Below, in pieces: positions 1 through 9,075 of a DNA stretch of 64,000 nt; within the stretch, counting starts at the first letter, position 1, and every line of letters begins with the position of its first letter. Source of the DNA: Azotimanducus sp965199815 (GTDB lineage: Bacteria; Pseudomonadota; Gammaproteobacteria; Pseudomonadales; Azotimanducaceae). The notes under the pieces are model-generated. The model was given only the letters and a program-made list of their open reading frames with translations, ran no database searches and was not told the origin of the DNA. The stretch is taken from positions 248,001-312,000 of the forward strand of contig CBDATE010000033.1 of the NCBI GenBank assembly GCA_965199815.1, read 5' to 3'. Position numbers and translations under genes: made by a program.

Positions 1-795
1 CGGAGTCGGTGGCGGTGGCAACGGACACCCATTGGCATCAACTTCTGTACCGGGTGGGGTATCGGTACATTGATCTGCATCGTCATATACGCCATCGCCG
101 TCACTGTCCGGGCAGCCTCTCGAGTTCACCTGAGCGCCTCTCGGCGTATCGGGGCACAGGTCTGACGCATCCGGTACTCCGTCACCGTCGGCATCTGGCG
201 GTGGGTCAGGAGTAATGTCGCCGAGTTGCATCGCCAGAGCCAGGCTCGCGACCGGTCCCCAATCTATATCTTCGCGCACCATGAGACGCATGTCTCCACG
301 CAGAAACATGCGTTCGGTGAATTCGTAAAAGCCGCCAAATCCGGCATTGAACTCGGCCCCGTCAGAGTCGAAGCCAGCACCGTTATCAAAACTGCCAGCG
401 CCGATTCCAAGGCTCAAATACGGGCGCCAGTTGCCCTTCTGGGGAAACATGTAGCCGGTATTGATACCGCCATGCAGCTGTTCCGTGTCCTGCCTGTCCG
501 GGATGTCCTGCCCTTCGATACGACGAAGGACGCTCACACGATTCTCGGTGCGAGAGACAAAGATTTCCCAAAAGTAGTTGTTGTCCCGCAGCCAGGTGAC
601 GGATGCCATGCCACCGAGCACATTGTCAGCATCGTCGCCAAGATCATCCGGGGCGGGCTCGAACACCGCGCCACCGGAGATGAGAGTGCTCCCGTTCTCG
701 GGGCGCTGAATCTGCTCCGAAGCAGCATGGAGCGAATGCGAGCCAACGAGAAATGAACTGACCAGAAGCAGGCGAAGAGCAGATGAAAACCTCAT
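1..795 (-). CDS. OmpA-like outer-membrane protein, C-terminus beyond window
   Basis: The frame is open from an ATG at 795 to the window edge (265 codons), so the gene is partial. The product starts with a Sec signal peptide (MRFSSALRLLLVSSFLVGS, probable cleavage after HSLHA). About 165 residues of aromatic-rich, alternating sequence typical of a small OmpA-type beta-barrel follow (for example GINTGYMFPQKGNWRPYLSL). From about residue 200 come calcium-binding thrombospondin type 3 repeats (DADGDGVPDASDLCPDTP, then DSDGDGVYDDADQCTDTP) and a proline-rich linker at the edge. By family, a peptidoglycan-binding OmpA domain should follow outside the window. A strong ribosome-binding site (GGAGGGG) lies about 6 nt before the ATG. 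Expected location is the outer membrane, linking it to peptidoglycan. Confidence 0.85.
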   Translation of the reverse strand, partial: MRFSSALRLLLVSSFLVGSHSLHAASEQIQRPENGSTLISGGAVFEPAPDDLGDDADNVLGGMASVTWLRDNNYFWEIFVSRTENRVSVLRRIEGQDIPDRQDTEQLHGGINTGYMFPQKGNWRPYLSLGIGAGSFDNGAGFDSDGAEFNAGFGGFYEFTERMFLRGDMRLMVREDIDWGPVASLALAMQLGDITPDPPPDADGDGVPDASDLCPDTPRGAQVNSRGCPDSDGDGVYDDADQCTDTPPGTEVDANGCPLPPPPTP

Positions 796-970
796 GAACA
801 ACCCCTCCAAGGTTGCGACAGAGTGGTGATTTTACGGGGTTCGCGCTGTGAGCGTCAACGAGCGAACATCCGCCATGGGACACTGCGCGACCTCCGTGCT
901 GTGCCGTTCACTGTACCAGTAAAACATACTTTGTCGTATCATCCTGAAGAATTCGTCTCCGGAGCGCCTC

Positions 971-2002
971 ATGCAGGTTGCACTCGTCACGGGCCAGCAC
1001 AGGCTCGAACTCGTCGATATGCCCGAGCCGACACCTGAGCCTGGCAAGGCGGTGGTCGATATTGCCTATTGCGGAATTTGCGGTACGGACCTGCACGCCT
1101 ATGCATCTGGCGACCCGTACAATCCATCCATCTGCGGACACGAGTGGATGGGCCAGGTGAGCGCACTGGGCAAGGGCGTGACGCATGTTCGGGAGGGCGA
1201 CCGCGTTGCCATAGGCATCGCCAGCGCTTGTGGCAATTGTCGCGCGTGTCGGCGCGGCAACAGCGCGCATTGCGAGACTGCCTTGCTCGGGGCCATGGGC
1301 ATGGGGCCAATGGCAACCCCTCACGGGGGCTTCGCCAGGGCGATCAGTATGGATGCACAACGAATCTATCGCGTCCGGGATGACCTCAGTGATCCCGAGG
1401 CCGCCATGCTCGAGCCTCTGGCCGTGGCTGTCCATGCGCTGCGTCGCACCGGCCCGATGCTCGGCGACCGCACCCTGATTCTGGGCGCGGGGCCAGTTGG
1501 CTGCCTGGTATTGCAATGTGCCAGGGCGGCGGGCGTTGGCCCGATTGTGGTGGTGGACCCGCACGAGGCGCGCCGTGCCCTTGCGCTTCGCCTTGGTGCT
1601 GATCATGTCCTTGATGCCGACCCGGAAACACTTCCGCAGCGCCTCGAGGATCTGTTTCAGGGTGGAGCCGACCTCGTGTTCGAGTGCGCGGGAGTTGCCG
1701 ACACCATCGACCAATCGGTGCAACTGGTGCGCCGCGGCGGCAAGGTTTCCCTGGTCGGGGTACCGAGTAGCCATGTGCAGATCAACGCTCCCAACTGGAT
1801 CATCAAGGAAATACATCTGGTCACCTCTCTCGCCTACCAGTACGAGGAGTTCGAGATTGCACAAGGCCTGGTACAGGACGGTCGCGTGCGTCTTGAATCC
1901 CTGCATACAAGAACAGTCGGGCTTGCCGACCTCGACTCCTGCTTTGTCGATCTGCTCGACTCGCCCGCAGACATGAAGGTACTGGTTGATCCAAGGCTTT
2001 GA
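971..2002 (+). CDS. Zinc-dependent alcohol dehydrogenase (MDR family)
   Basis: 343-residue medium-chain dehydrogenase/reductase. Catalytic zinc ligands are Cys37 in YCGICGTDLH and His57/Glu58 in GHE. All four structural-zinc cysteines are present (Cys87, 90, 93, 101). A Rossmann motif GAGPVG binds NAD(P). The sequence resembles threonine, sorbitol and butanediol dehydrogenases, but the substrate cannot be fixed. GGAG lies about 8 nt before the ATG. It is transcribed away from the OmpA-like gene across a 175-bp intergenic region (796-970). A cytosolic NAD(P)-linked oxidation of a secondary alcohol or polyol is the expected role. Confidence 0.85.
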   Translation: MQVALVTGQHRLELVDMPEPTPEPGKAVVDIAYCGICGTDLHAYASGDPYNPSICGHEWMGQVSALGKGVTHVREGDRVAIGIASACGNCRACRRGNSAHCETALLGAMGMGPMATPHGGFARAISMDAQRIYRVRDDLSDPEAAMLEPLAVAVHALRRTGPMLGDRTLILGAGPVGCLVLQCARAAGVGPIVVVDPHEARRALALRLGADHVLDADPETLPQRLEDLFQGGADLVFECAGVADTIDQSVQLVRRGGKVSLVGVPSSHVQINAPNWIIKEIHLVTSLAYQYEEFEIAQGLVQDGRVRLESLHTRTVGLADLDSCFVDLLDSPADMKVLVDPRL

Positions 2003-2091
2003 GGTTCGAGGCAGAGGCCGGGACAAGCCCTGTGGCCGCGCGCGCAGGTCAGGTGCCGTGCCGCCTGCGGGCTTCAAGGTACACTTGACAT

Positions 2092-5000
2092 ATGGCGAGT
2101 GTGAGCGAAGACCTGATCGGGGACAGGGCGAGTTTCGTTCATCTTCGCGTACGCAGCGAATACTCCATGAGCGCCGGGCTCGCCAAGGTCGAGCACCTGG
2201 CGCAGTGCGCTGCCGAGATCGGAATGCCGGCCCTGGCGCTCACTGATCGCGCCAGCCTCAGCGGCTACATCAAGTTCTATAGCGCCTGTGTCGAGTCGGG
2301 CATCAAACCCGTCGCCGGCGTGGACATGCCGTTTCGCGGCGAGCACGAAGACGCGGAGATTTCGCACTGCCTGCTGCTGGCGACCAACCCCGCGGGCTAC
2401 AACAACCTGCTGCGAGTTATCTTTCAGCTGCGCAAGGACCGTCAGTCCGGGCTGCGAGTCTCCACCAGGCAGTGCATCTTCGCTCACGCCGAGGGCTTGA
2501 TTGCCCTCTCCGGCGGCTCACAGGGCGATGTAGGCAAGGCGTTGCTGCGCGCAGACGAGGCGCTGGCTCGCGCGCATCTCGATGCCTGGATGGGGGCCTT
2601 TCCGGACAGCTTCTACCTGGAATTGATGCGCTGTGACCGAAAAGCCGACGAGCGCATCGAAAGCCAGGTGATTGATCTGGCAGCGCGCTATTCGGCACCG
2701 CTGGTGGCCACCAACGAAGTCATGTACGCCAGGCCGGAGGATTACGAGTTCCACGAAATCCGCGTGTGCGTACAGGAGAAGCAGGTGATTGACGATCCGG
2801 CGCGCGAACGTCAGTACACCGAAGCCATGTGGCTCAAGAGCGCCGCGGACATGGTGGCGCTCTTTGCCGACATACCGGAAGCGGTGCACAACTCGGTTGA
2901 ACTTGCCAAGCGCTGCAACCTGCCGCAGAGCTTCTATCAGCATGCCTTCCCCAAGTACCCCGAAGCCGAGGGGGGCGAGTTCGATTCGCTTGAAGCCTAT
3001 CTCACCAGGCTTGCCGAGGACAAGCTGGAAGAGCGACTTCAGGCGATGCAGACACCGGACGCGCCCTCGCCCGAACTGCGCGAACGCTATATCGCGCGTC
3101 TCGCCAGCGAGCTTGATGTTATCTGCTCGATGAAGTACGCGGGCTACTTTCTGGTGGTCATGAGCATCATTGGCTGGGCAAAGAGCGAGCGCATTCCGGT
3201 GGGTCCCGGTCGCGGCTCCGGTGCCGGCTCGCTGGTCGCCTGGGTGCTCGGCATCACCGGGCTCGACCCCATCGAGCATGGATTGCTGTTCGAACGATTT
3301 CTCAACAAGGAGCGGGTGTCCTTGCCGGACTTTGACATAGACATCTGCATGGAGCAGCGAGACCGGGTCCTGCAGCATATTGCCGACCGCTATGGGCGCG
3401 ATGCCGTTGGGCAGATTGTCACTTTCGGCACCATGGGTGCCAAGGCCGTGGTGCGCGATGTGGCCAGGGCGCAGGGCAAGCCCTACAAGATGGGCGATAC
3501 TCTCGCGCGCCTCATTCCCAACCAGCTGGACATTCGTCTTGCAGATGCGGTTGAAGGACAGCCGGAGCTGCGTCGGCTCATCAAGCAGGAGCCGGAATAT
3601 GCGGAAATCATGGATGCCGCCTACCGCCTCGAAGGGTGTGTACGCAACGAGGGCACACACGCGGCCGGAGTGGTGATTGCGCCATCGAGACTCAGTGATT
3701 TCCTGCCCGCCACTGTGAGTGATCAGGGTGATGCGGTCACGCAATTCGACTGGAAGGATGTCGAGAAGGCGGGTCTCATCAAGTTCGACTTTCTTGGTCT
3801 CAGGACGCTCACCGTGATTGAACACGCCGTGCGCAGCCTGAACAGGAATCACCACCTGAACCTTGATATAGAAGACATTCCGCTTGATGACGACAAGACA
3901 TTCAGGCTCTTGCAGCTGGCGCAGACCAGAGGCATTTTCCAGCTTGAATCCGATGGACTGCGTCGCTTGATTCTGCGCCTGAAGCCGCAGTCGCTCGCCG
4001 ATCTGACTGCGTTGCTGGCGCTGTATCGACCGGGTCCCCTGCAGTCCGGCATGGTGGACAGCTTCATTGAAGTGCGTGAGGGCAAGAGTACGCCGGAATA
4101 TCTGCATCCGGCGATGCGCGATGTCATTGAATCCACCTCCGGCATCATCCTCTTTCAGGAACAGGTGATGCAGCTCGCTCAGGTGATGGCCGGATTCACT
4201 CTGGGGCAGGCTGATGTGCTGCGCGCTGCCATGGGCAAGAAGAAGCCGGAAATCATGGCCGAGCAACGCAGCCGCTTCGTGCAGGGGGCGCGTACACGAA
4301 ACATCTCCGGGGTGGTGGCGGAGAAGGTGTTCGACCTCATGGACAAGTTCGCCGGCTATGGATTCAACCGCTCGCACTCCACCGCCTACGCGCTCATTTC
4401 CTATCAGACGGCGTGGCTCAAGGCGAACTATCCGGCCGAGTTCATGGCGGCTCTGCTTTCCAGCGAGATGCAAAACCGCGATGCGATTCACAAGCTGATG
4501 CCGGAACTCGCGCAGCTTGGGCTTGATACCTTGCCGCCGGATGTCAATGAGAGCCATCTCGAATTTCGTGCCCAGGGCCGCGCTGTCAGGTACGGTCTGG
4601 GGGGCATTCGCGATGTCGGCTGGCCGCTCATCGAGCAGATAGTGAAGCAGAGAGCGTCTCGTCGCTACGAGAGTTTGTCCGACTTCGTATCTCGCGTGGG
4701 AACGCGGTTCCTCACCACCGCGCCGCTGCAACGGCTGATCGAATCGGGGGCGCTCGACGAACTCGCTGACGGGCATGTGAACGAGAAGCGCGCGCACATG
4801 CTGCACATGGTGAAGGATGTGCTGAACTGGGTCGCGCAACGGGAGCGGGACCGGTCGGCGGGCGTGGCTGACATGTTCGATGAAGACGCAGAACTACCGA
4901 GTCTGGGTGTGCCGAACTGCCGACCCATGACCGATCTGGCGCGTCTCGCCTGCGAGGATCAGGCGCTCGGCCTGTATCTCACCGATCATCCAATGAATGT

Positions 5001-5589
5001 GTATCGGCGGGAGTGCGAGTGGCTGTACCTCGGGCGGCGCGGGGCGGCTGCCGACAATGGCACGAGGCGCAGGTATTCCACCACCGCGTTTGCCGGCATC
5101 ATCACGCGCCTGAATCATCGTGGTCGCGAGGGTGGCGAGACCTGGGCGCGGCTCGAGAATGGTCACGAACATGCCGAAGCCGGGTTTTTCGAGTCGGTAC
5201 TGGAGGCGCAGCGGGAAAAGCTCAGGGAAGGTGCATACCTGCTCATTGAAGGCGCTGCCCCCAGGGGCGATGACCGCTCCGGGTTCGGGGCGCGCATCCG
5301 CGTGTCGTGCGCCTACACGCTTGCCGAGGCGCGCGAAAAGTTTGCCCGTTCGATTGAGCTTCACGTTGATGACACCACAGGCTCTGCAAGGCTTCGTGAA
5401 ACCCTGGGCGCACTCGGCAGCAAGGGGCGCAAGAGCAACTGCCGTGTGCTTGTGCGCTACAGCTGCGAGCATGCGCGCGCTTGCCTGAGGTTGCCGAAGG
5501 ATTTTTCCATACTGCCCAGCGATGAGAATCTGGGGCAGTTGCGCGAGATACTCGGCGGTGATGCCGTCAAGCTCAACTATCGCGCCTGA
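2092..5589 (+). CDS. dnaE: DNA polymerase III alpha subunit
   Basis: 1165-residue replicative polymerase, the usual DnaE1 length. An N-terminal PHP domain starts at FVHLRVRSEYS. The palm carries the catalytic aspartates in PDFDID (Asp413, Asp415, Asp417 region) and the conserved GPGRGSGAGSLVAW and GFNRSHSTAYA motifs. Finger, beta-binding, OB-fold and tau-binding regions follow. It copies the chromosome as part of the Pol III core with epsilon and theta. Its 3' end overlaps the likely tilS start, implying coupled translation; accA, which lies next to dnaE in E. coli, is absent here. The ribosome-binding site before the ATG is weak, so the exact start is slightly uncertain. Confidence 0.97.
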   Translation: MASVSEDLIGDRASFVHLRVRSEYSMSAGLAKVEHLAQCAAEIGMPALALTDRASLSGYIKFYSACVESGIKPVAGVDMPFRGEHEDAEISHCLLLATNPAGYNNLLRVIFQLRKDRQSGLRVSTRQCIFAHAEGLIALSGGSQGDVGKALLRADEALARAHLDAWMGAFPDSFYLELMRCDRKADERIESQVIDLAARYSAPLVATNEVMYARPEDYEFHEIRVCVQEKQVIDDPARERQYTEAMWLKSAADMVALFADIPEAVHNSVELAKRCNLPQSFYQHAFPKYPEAEGGEFDSLEAYLTRLAEDKLEERLQAMQTPDAPSPELRERYIARLASELDVICSMKYAGYFLVVMSIIGWAKSERIPVGPGRGSGAGSLVAWVLGITGLDPIEHGLLFERFLNKERVSLPDFDIDICMEQRDRVLQHIADRYGRDAVGQIVTFGTMGAKAVVRDVARAQGKPYKMGDTLARLIPNQLDIRLADAVEGQPELRRLIKQEPEYAEIMDAAYRLEGCVRNEGTHAAGVVIAPSRLSDFLPATVSDQGDAVTQFDWKDVEKAGLIKFDFLGLRTLTVIEHAVRSLNRNHHLNLDIEDIPLDDDKTFRLLQLAQTRGIFQLESDGLRRLILRLKPQSLADLTALLALYRPGPLQSGMVDSFIEVREGKSTPEYLHPAMRDVIESTSGIILFQEQVMQLAQVMAGFTLGQADVLRAAMGKKKPEIMAEQRSRFVQGARTRNISGVVAEKVFDLMDKFAGYGFNRSHSTAYALISYQTAWLKANYPAEFMAALLSSEMQNRDAIHKLMPELAQLGLDTLPPDVNESHLEFRAQGRAVRYGLGGIRDVGWPLIEQIVKQRASRRYESLSDFVSRVGTRFLTTAPLQRLIESGALDELADGHVNEKRAHMLHMVKDVLNWVAQRERDRSAGVADMFDEDAELPSLGVPNCRPMTDLARLACEDQALGLYLTDHPMNVYRRECEWLYLGRRGAAADNGTRRRYSTTAFAGIITRLNHRGREGGETWARLENGHEHAEAGFFESVLEAQREKLREGAYLLIEGAAPRGDDRSGFGARIRVSCAYTLAEAREKFARSIELHVDDTTGSARLRETLGALGSKGRKSNCRVLVRYSCEHARACLRLPKDFSILPSDENLGQLREILGGDAVKLNYRA

Positions 5590-6892
5590 TGCGGGCGCGC
5601 ATCAGCCCGCCCTGATCGAGGAGTCGCTGCGGGAATTGCCGCGCGGGCCGCTGCGCGTTGCCCTGAGTGGCGGTATGGATTCAACGGTGCTCCTGTACGC
5701 ACTCGCCCGGCGGCTCGCGGCACCCGGCGAACTCGAGCGGCTGAGCGCGCATCATCTCGAGCACGGATTGATGCCCGAGTCATCCGCCTGGGTTGAACAT
5801 TGCCGCGCCTTTGCGGCTTCGCTGCGAGTGCCCTTTGTCTGTGATCGTCTGCATATCCCTGCCAGCGGCAACATCGAGCAACTCGCCCGGGAAGCCCGCT
5901 ACGCCAGGTGGGCGCAAGTGCTGGGTGAGGACGAGACCCTGTTGCTCGCGCATCATGCTCAGGATCAGGCCGAAACCCTGCTGATGCGCCTCATGCGTGG
6001 TGGCGGTGGTGATCTTCTCAAGGGCATGCCACGTGAGCGCGCCTTGGCCCGAGGCCGTCTCTTGCGCCCCTTCCTGCATGTACCGCGCAGCGCTATTCGC
6101 GAGTATGCCGAGGCGCATGATCTCGTCTGGTGTGAAGACCCTTCCAATCAGGCGCTTGCCCGGGACCGCAACTTTGTTCGTCACAGCGTACTGCCGTTGC
6201 TCTCCGGCAGGTGGCCGCAGGCGGTGCTGTCTCTTGCGAACACCAGCCGGGCGCTGGAGCGCGAGCAGGAGCAATTGCAGGCCTTGCTCGAACCCTGGGT
6301 TGAAGGAGTGCTTGCCGGTGGTGACGGCATCTCTGCCGATGCCGTACTCGCATTGCCGAGCGTGGCGCAGCTGCCGGTGCTGCGTCGCGCCTTGCAGCGC
6401 CTGGGTGTACATTCGCTCTCCGAGGCGCGCCTGGCGGACATGTTGCGACAGCTCTCGAGTCCGCGTGATCGCTCAGTCGGGTTCTCGCTTGGACAGAACC
6501 GGAGCATCCGGCGCTTTGCCGGGCGGCTGGTGCTGCACTCCACGCAGCCATCATGTCTCGCCGCCCCGCTTCTGTGGCGGCTTGATGATGACATGAAACT
6601 TGCGCATGGGCGGCTTTCGGCGCGCGCGGGCTGCGCCCTGAAGGGTGCCTGCCTGTCGGAAAACATCAGGGCGCTCGAGGTTCGCTCCGCCTGCGGCGGC
6701 GAGCGCTTGCGTGTGCGCGGCATGACGCGCAAGGTGGCGCGGCTCTATCAACAGGGGGGAATAGCGCCCTGGCTACGCGCTGACAGGCCGTTGCTGTTCC
6801 GTGACGACTCGCTGGTCATGGTGCCCGGCATTGCCGTGGATGATGCCTTCGCCCGAGACCGTGGCTGGCTCGTCGAGTGGACACCGGCTTGA
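5561..6892 (+). CDS. tilS: tRNA(Ile)-lysidine synthase
   Basis: The enzyme converts C34 of the CAU-anticodon tRNA-Ile to lysidine using ATP and lysine. The PP-loop ATP-pyrophosphatase motif is SGGMDS (residues 36-41 from the chosen start), followed by HHAQDQAETLLMRL and the substrate-binding C-terminal domains. About 443 residues, normal for the family. The start chosen is the ATG at 5561, inside the dnaE tail (29-nt overlap). An upstream in-frame ATG at 5522 would add 13 residues that do not resemble the family. Essential cytosolic tRNA-modification gene, probably co-transcribed with dnaE. Confidence 0.95.
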   Translation: MPSSSTIAPDAGAHQPALIEESLRELPRGPLRVALSGGMDSTVLLYALARRLAAPGELERLSAHHLEHGLMPESSAWVEHCRAFAASLRVPFVCDRLHIPASGNIEQLAREARYARWAQVLGEDETLLLAHHAQDQAETLLMRLMRGGGGDLLKGMPRERALARGRLLRPFLHVPRSAIREYAEAHDLVWCEDPSNQALARDRNFVRHSVLPLLSGRWPQAVLSLANTSRALEREQEQLQALLEPWVEGVLAGGDGISADAVLALPSVAQLPVLRRALQRLGVHSLSEARLADMLRQLSSPRDRSVGFSLGQNRSIRRFAGRLVLHSTQPSCLAAPLLWRLDDDMKLAHGRLSARAGCALKGACLSENIRALEVRSACGGERLRVRGMTRKVARLYQQGGIAPWLRADRPLLFRDDSLVMVPGIAVDDAFARDRGWLVEWTPA

Positions 6893-6908
6893 GTGCGTGG
6901 CTGTCAGA

Positions 6909-8234
6909 TCAAGTCCGGGTACAGCCTGATTCCCGCACCGCGATGATCGAATCGCGCAGGACTTCCGCGATCAGCAGGATGTCCGCCCGGTCAATGGTGA
7001 ATGGCGGGCCGAGACAGAGAATATCGCGCACTTCGCCAGTGCCACCCGGATACAGGAAGACACCGCGCCGAAATGCCTCTTCGCAGATGCGCGAGGTCAT
7101 CTGCGCCTCCGGCGCAAAGTGTTCGAGCGTGGCCCTGTCACGCACAATCTCGACACCGAGCAGCAGGCCCTTGCCGCGCACTTCGGCCACCCAGGGGTCA
7201 TTGTGCAGGCATTCTCTCAGAGTGTGAAGCAGGAGTTCGCCAAGGGTTCGGCTCGCATCGATGAGGGACTCACGCAGCATGATCTCGAGCACCTTGCTGG
7301 CTGCCCCGCAGGGTCCTGACAGCGCCGAACAGGTATGAAACATGAGGCTCATGCCGGCCTCTTCGATGGCTTCGCCAATGTCGCTGCGCGCAAACACGCC
7401 GTTGATTGGTGCATAGCCGCCAGCCAGACCTTTGCCGGATACCAGAATATCGGGGCGCACTTGCCAATGCTCTACGGCGAATCTGGCACCCGTGCGCCCG
7501 AATCCGGTCATCACCTCGTCGGCGATGAGCAGGATGCCGTTGGCATCACAGATGCGGCGCACACCCGCCCAATAGTCATCCGGAGGAATCAGGATGCCGC
7601 CGGATGAGCCAACGACAGGTTCGGCAATGAAGGCCGCCACGCGCTCGGCACCAATCGAGGCGATGCAGCCCTCGAGTTCGTTCAGGTAATGGCTACCCGG
7701 TTCGCTTTCCGCCATGTCCTCGGGCGGGCGCAGCGGGTAGGGCGAGTGTACGCGCGGATATCTGGTCATGGCCGGCTCCAGGCCCACCTGCCTGGCGGGA
7801 TGCCCGGAGAGGGCGGCCGCGGTCAGGGTCGTGCCGTGATACGAGGGTGTGCGCACGATCATCTGCGAGCGTACCGAGTCACCTCGCGCGGCGTGGTATT
7901 GCAGGGCGACCTTGGCGGCGGTCTCTATGGCTTCGGAACCACTACAGACGAACTGGATGCGGCTCAACCCCGCCGGAAGCCAGTCGCGCAGCAGCCTCTC
8001 GCAGAGTTCGAGACGTTTCGGCGAGCGCCACGGCGGCAATATGTATCCCTCCCGCTGCCCCTCCACCCAGGCGTTCAGCACTTCCTCGCGGGCATGTCCG
8101 ATATTGCAGATGATGGCACCGCCGCCAGCATCGAGAATTCGCTGGCCATCCATGGTGTGGAGCCACTTGCCTTCGGCTTTGGCGAGCTCGACCGGCGGCC
8201 CCTGCGAGGCGAAGGGGTAGGTGATGTGCTGCAT
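6909..8234 (-). CDS. Class III PLP-dependent aminotransferase
   Basis: About 441 residues of fold-type I aminotransferase class III. Visible motifs are the cofactor-pocket GSEAIETAAKVA, LLIADEVMTGFGRTG with the aspartate that binds the PLP pyridine, and the Schiff-base lysine in SGKGLAGGYAP (about Lys270). The family includes omega-amino acid:pyruvate, 4-aminobutyrate and taurine-type transaminases; the substrate is not determined. The start may be the ATG at 8234 or a GTG at 8240; neither has a good ribosome-binding site. It lies 137 bp downstream of the cupin gene on the same strand, suggesting a shared amino-acid catabolic role. It converges on tilS with only 16 bp between them. Confidence 0.85.
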   Translation of the reverse strand: MQHITYPFASQGPPVELAKAEGKWLHTMDGQRILDAGGGAIICNIGHAREEVLNAWVEGQREGYILPPWRSPKRLELCERLLRDWLPAGLSRIQFVCSGSEAIETAAKVALQYHAARGDSVRSQMIVRTPSYHGTTLTAAALSGHPARQVGLEPAMTRYPRVHSPYPLRPPEDMAESEPGSHYLNELEGCIASIGAERVAAFIAEPVVGSSGGILIPPDDYWAGVRRICDANGILLIADEVMTGFGRTGARFAVEHWQVRPDILVSGKGLAGGYAPINGVFARSDIGEAIEEAGMSLMFHTCSALSGPCGAASKVLEIMLRESLIDASRTLGELLLHTLRECLHNDPWVAEVRGKGLLLGVEIVRDRATLEHFAPEAQMTSRICEEAFRRGVFLYPGGTGEVRDILCLGPPFTIDRADILLIAEVLRDSIIAVRESGCTRT

Positions 8235-8371
8235 GAACACGAGAAAGAAGGCGCGACAATCAAGAGAGGTTGCGCCATTGTAATGGCAGCGAGGCTTTCA
8301 GGGAGGCGGTATTTGCTGCCACGAGCAGCGCACGGGGTGCGCCCGCGAACGGGGGAGTCGAGGCTGAGCGA

Positions 8372-8977
8372 TTACGCGGGAAGGTGCTCTTCGGCGCGGC
8401 GTGTCTGCGCGCATCCATACAGCGATGCCGCCTTCGGCATGAGAAAGGCGCGCGCTGCGTCGTATGGCCGAGCCCATGCGTAGTAGGGGTCATCCGTGTA
8501 GTCCACGCACTGGGTGCCATCGTGATTCCACAGTCGTCTGGGTCGGCTGATGAGATCGCCGAGATAGACATGCAGCGAGCGCGAGTAGTCGGTGCCCGGG
8601 TTGACGATGGAGTGAATCACGTCGGATCCGAAGACACAGACTTCCGGTGCGCGCGCGTTGACCTTGCCGCATTCTTCGAGACCCGAGTCGGCGCATCTGT
8701 ACAAGTGATGGGTTTCAACGCCGTCGTAGGTGGCGATGACTGCTGTGATGCCGTGTTCGTGCGGCGGGAAGTGGATGTTGGGGGTAAGTCGGGCTTGCAG
8801 GATGGTGAGTGCATCGTCACAGTGAAGTAATGTCTCTTCGCTGTTCCCGACATGGTCATGCAGCCGTGACAGCCAGCGGCCGTCGCGACAAAAGCGGGCG
8901 AGGATGAGTTGCAGGCGGTTGATGTCGTAGTGGGCTTCGCGGCAAGCGCCGACGAGATGGGAGCAGAAGTTCAACAT
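8372..8977 (-). CDS. Cupin metalloenzyme, thiol-dioxygenase-like
   Basis: 201-residue double-stranded beta-helix protein. Metal ligands are suggested by HEH in FPPHEHGITAVIATYDG, followed by VETHHLYR, and by a second cupin motif DVIHSIVNPGTDYSRSLHVY. This resembles the cysteine-dioxygenase/PCO-like superfamily of predicted metal-dependent enzymes. Thiol dioxygenases oxidise cysteine or related thiols to sulfinates. The neighbours, an aspartate-type and a class III aminotransferase on the same strand, would fit cysteine sulfinate breakdown, but that is inference. An inverted repeat and a TATACT box lie just upstream. Confidence 0.7.
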   Translation of the reverse strand: MLNFCSHLVGACREAHYDINRLQLILARFCRDGRWLSRLHDHVGNSEETLLHCDDALTILQARLTPNIHFPPHEHGITAVIATYDGVETHHLYRCADSGLEECGKVNARAPEVCVFGSDVIHSIVNPGTDYSRSLHVYLGDLISRPRRLWNHDGTQCVDYTDDPYYAWARPYDAARAFLMPKAASLYGCAQTRRAEEHLPA

Positions 8978-9003
8978 GATGGATGCAGCAGGTGGGCGTG
9001 AGC

Positions 9004-9052
9004 AAACTCACATATTCATTTAGCGCATAAGTATATACCTGTTTGTGAGTTT
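9004..9052. promoter_or_regulatory. Inverted repeat around a candidate promoter of the cupin gene
   Basis: AAACTCACA (9004-9012) and TGTGAGTTT (9044-9052) are perfect inverted copies separated by 31 AT-rich bases. Between them the minus strand carries TATACT, five of six matches to a sigma-70 -10 box. The cupin start codon is 27 bp further on. Two operator half-sites bracketing a promoter would be a plausible arrangement for a small repressor. No regulator gene is adjacent. Confidence 0.4.
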
Positions 9053-9075
9053 TATGCAGGACCAGTGCAGGCCGA

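Noticed and set aside
2518..4839. Long open frame of 773 codons on the minus strand, inside dnaE
   Set aside because: It is a GC-rich shadow of dnaE with no domain; the plus strand has a complete polymerase. The same applies to the long antisense frames at 18202-19980, 44516-46126 and 24247-25329.
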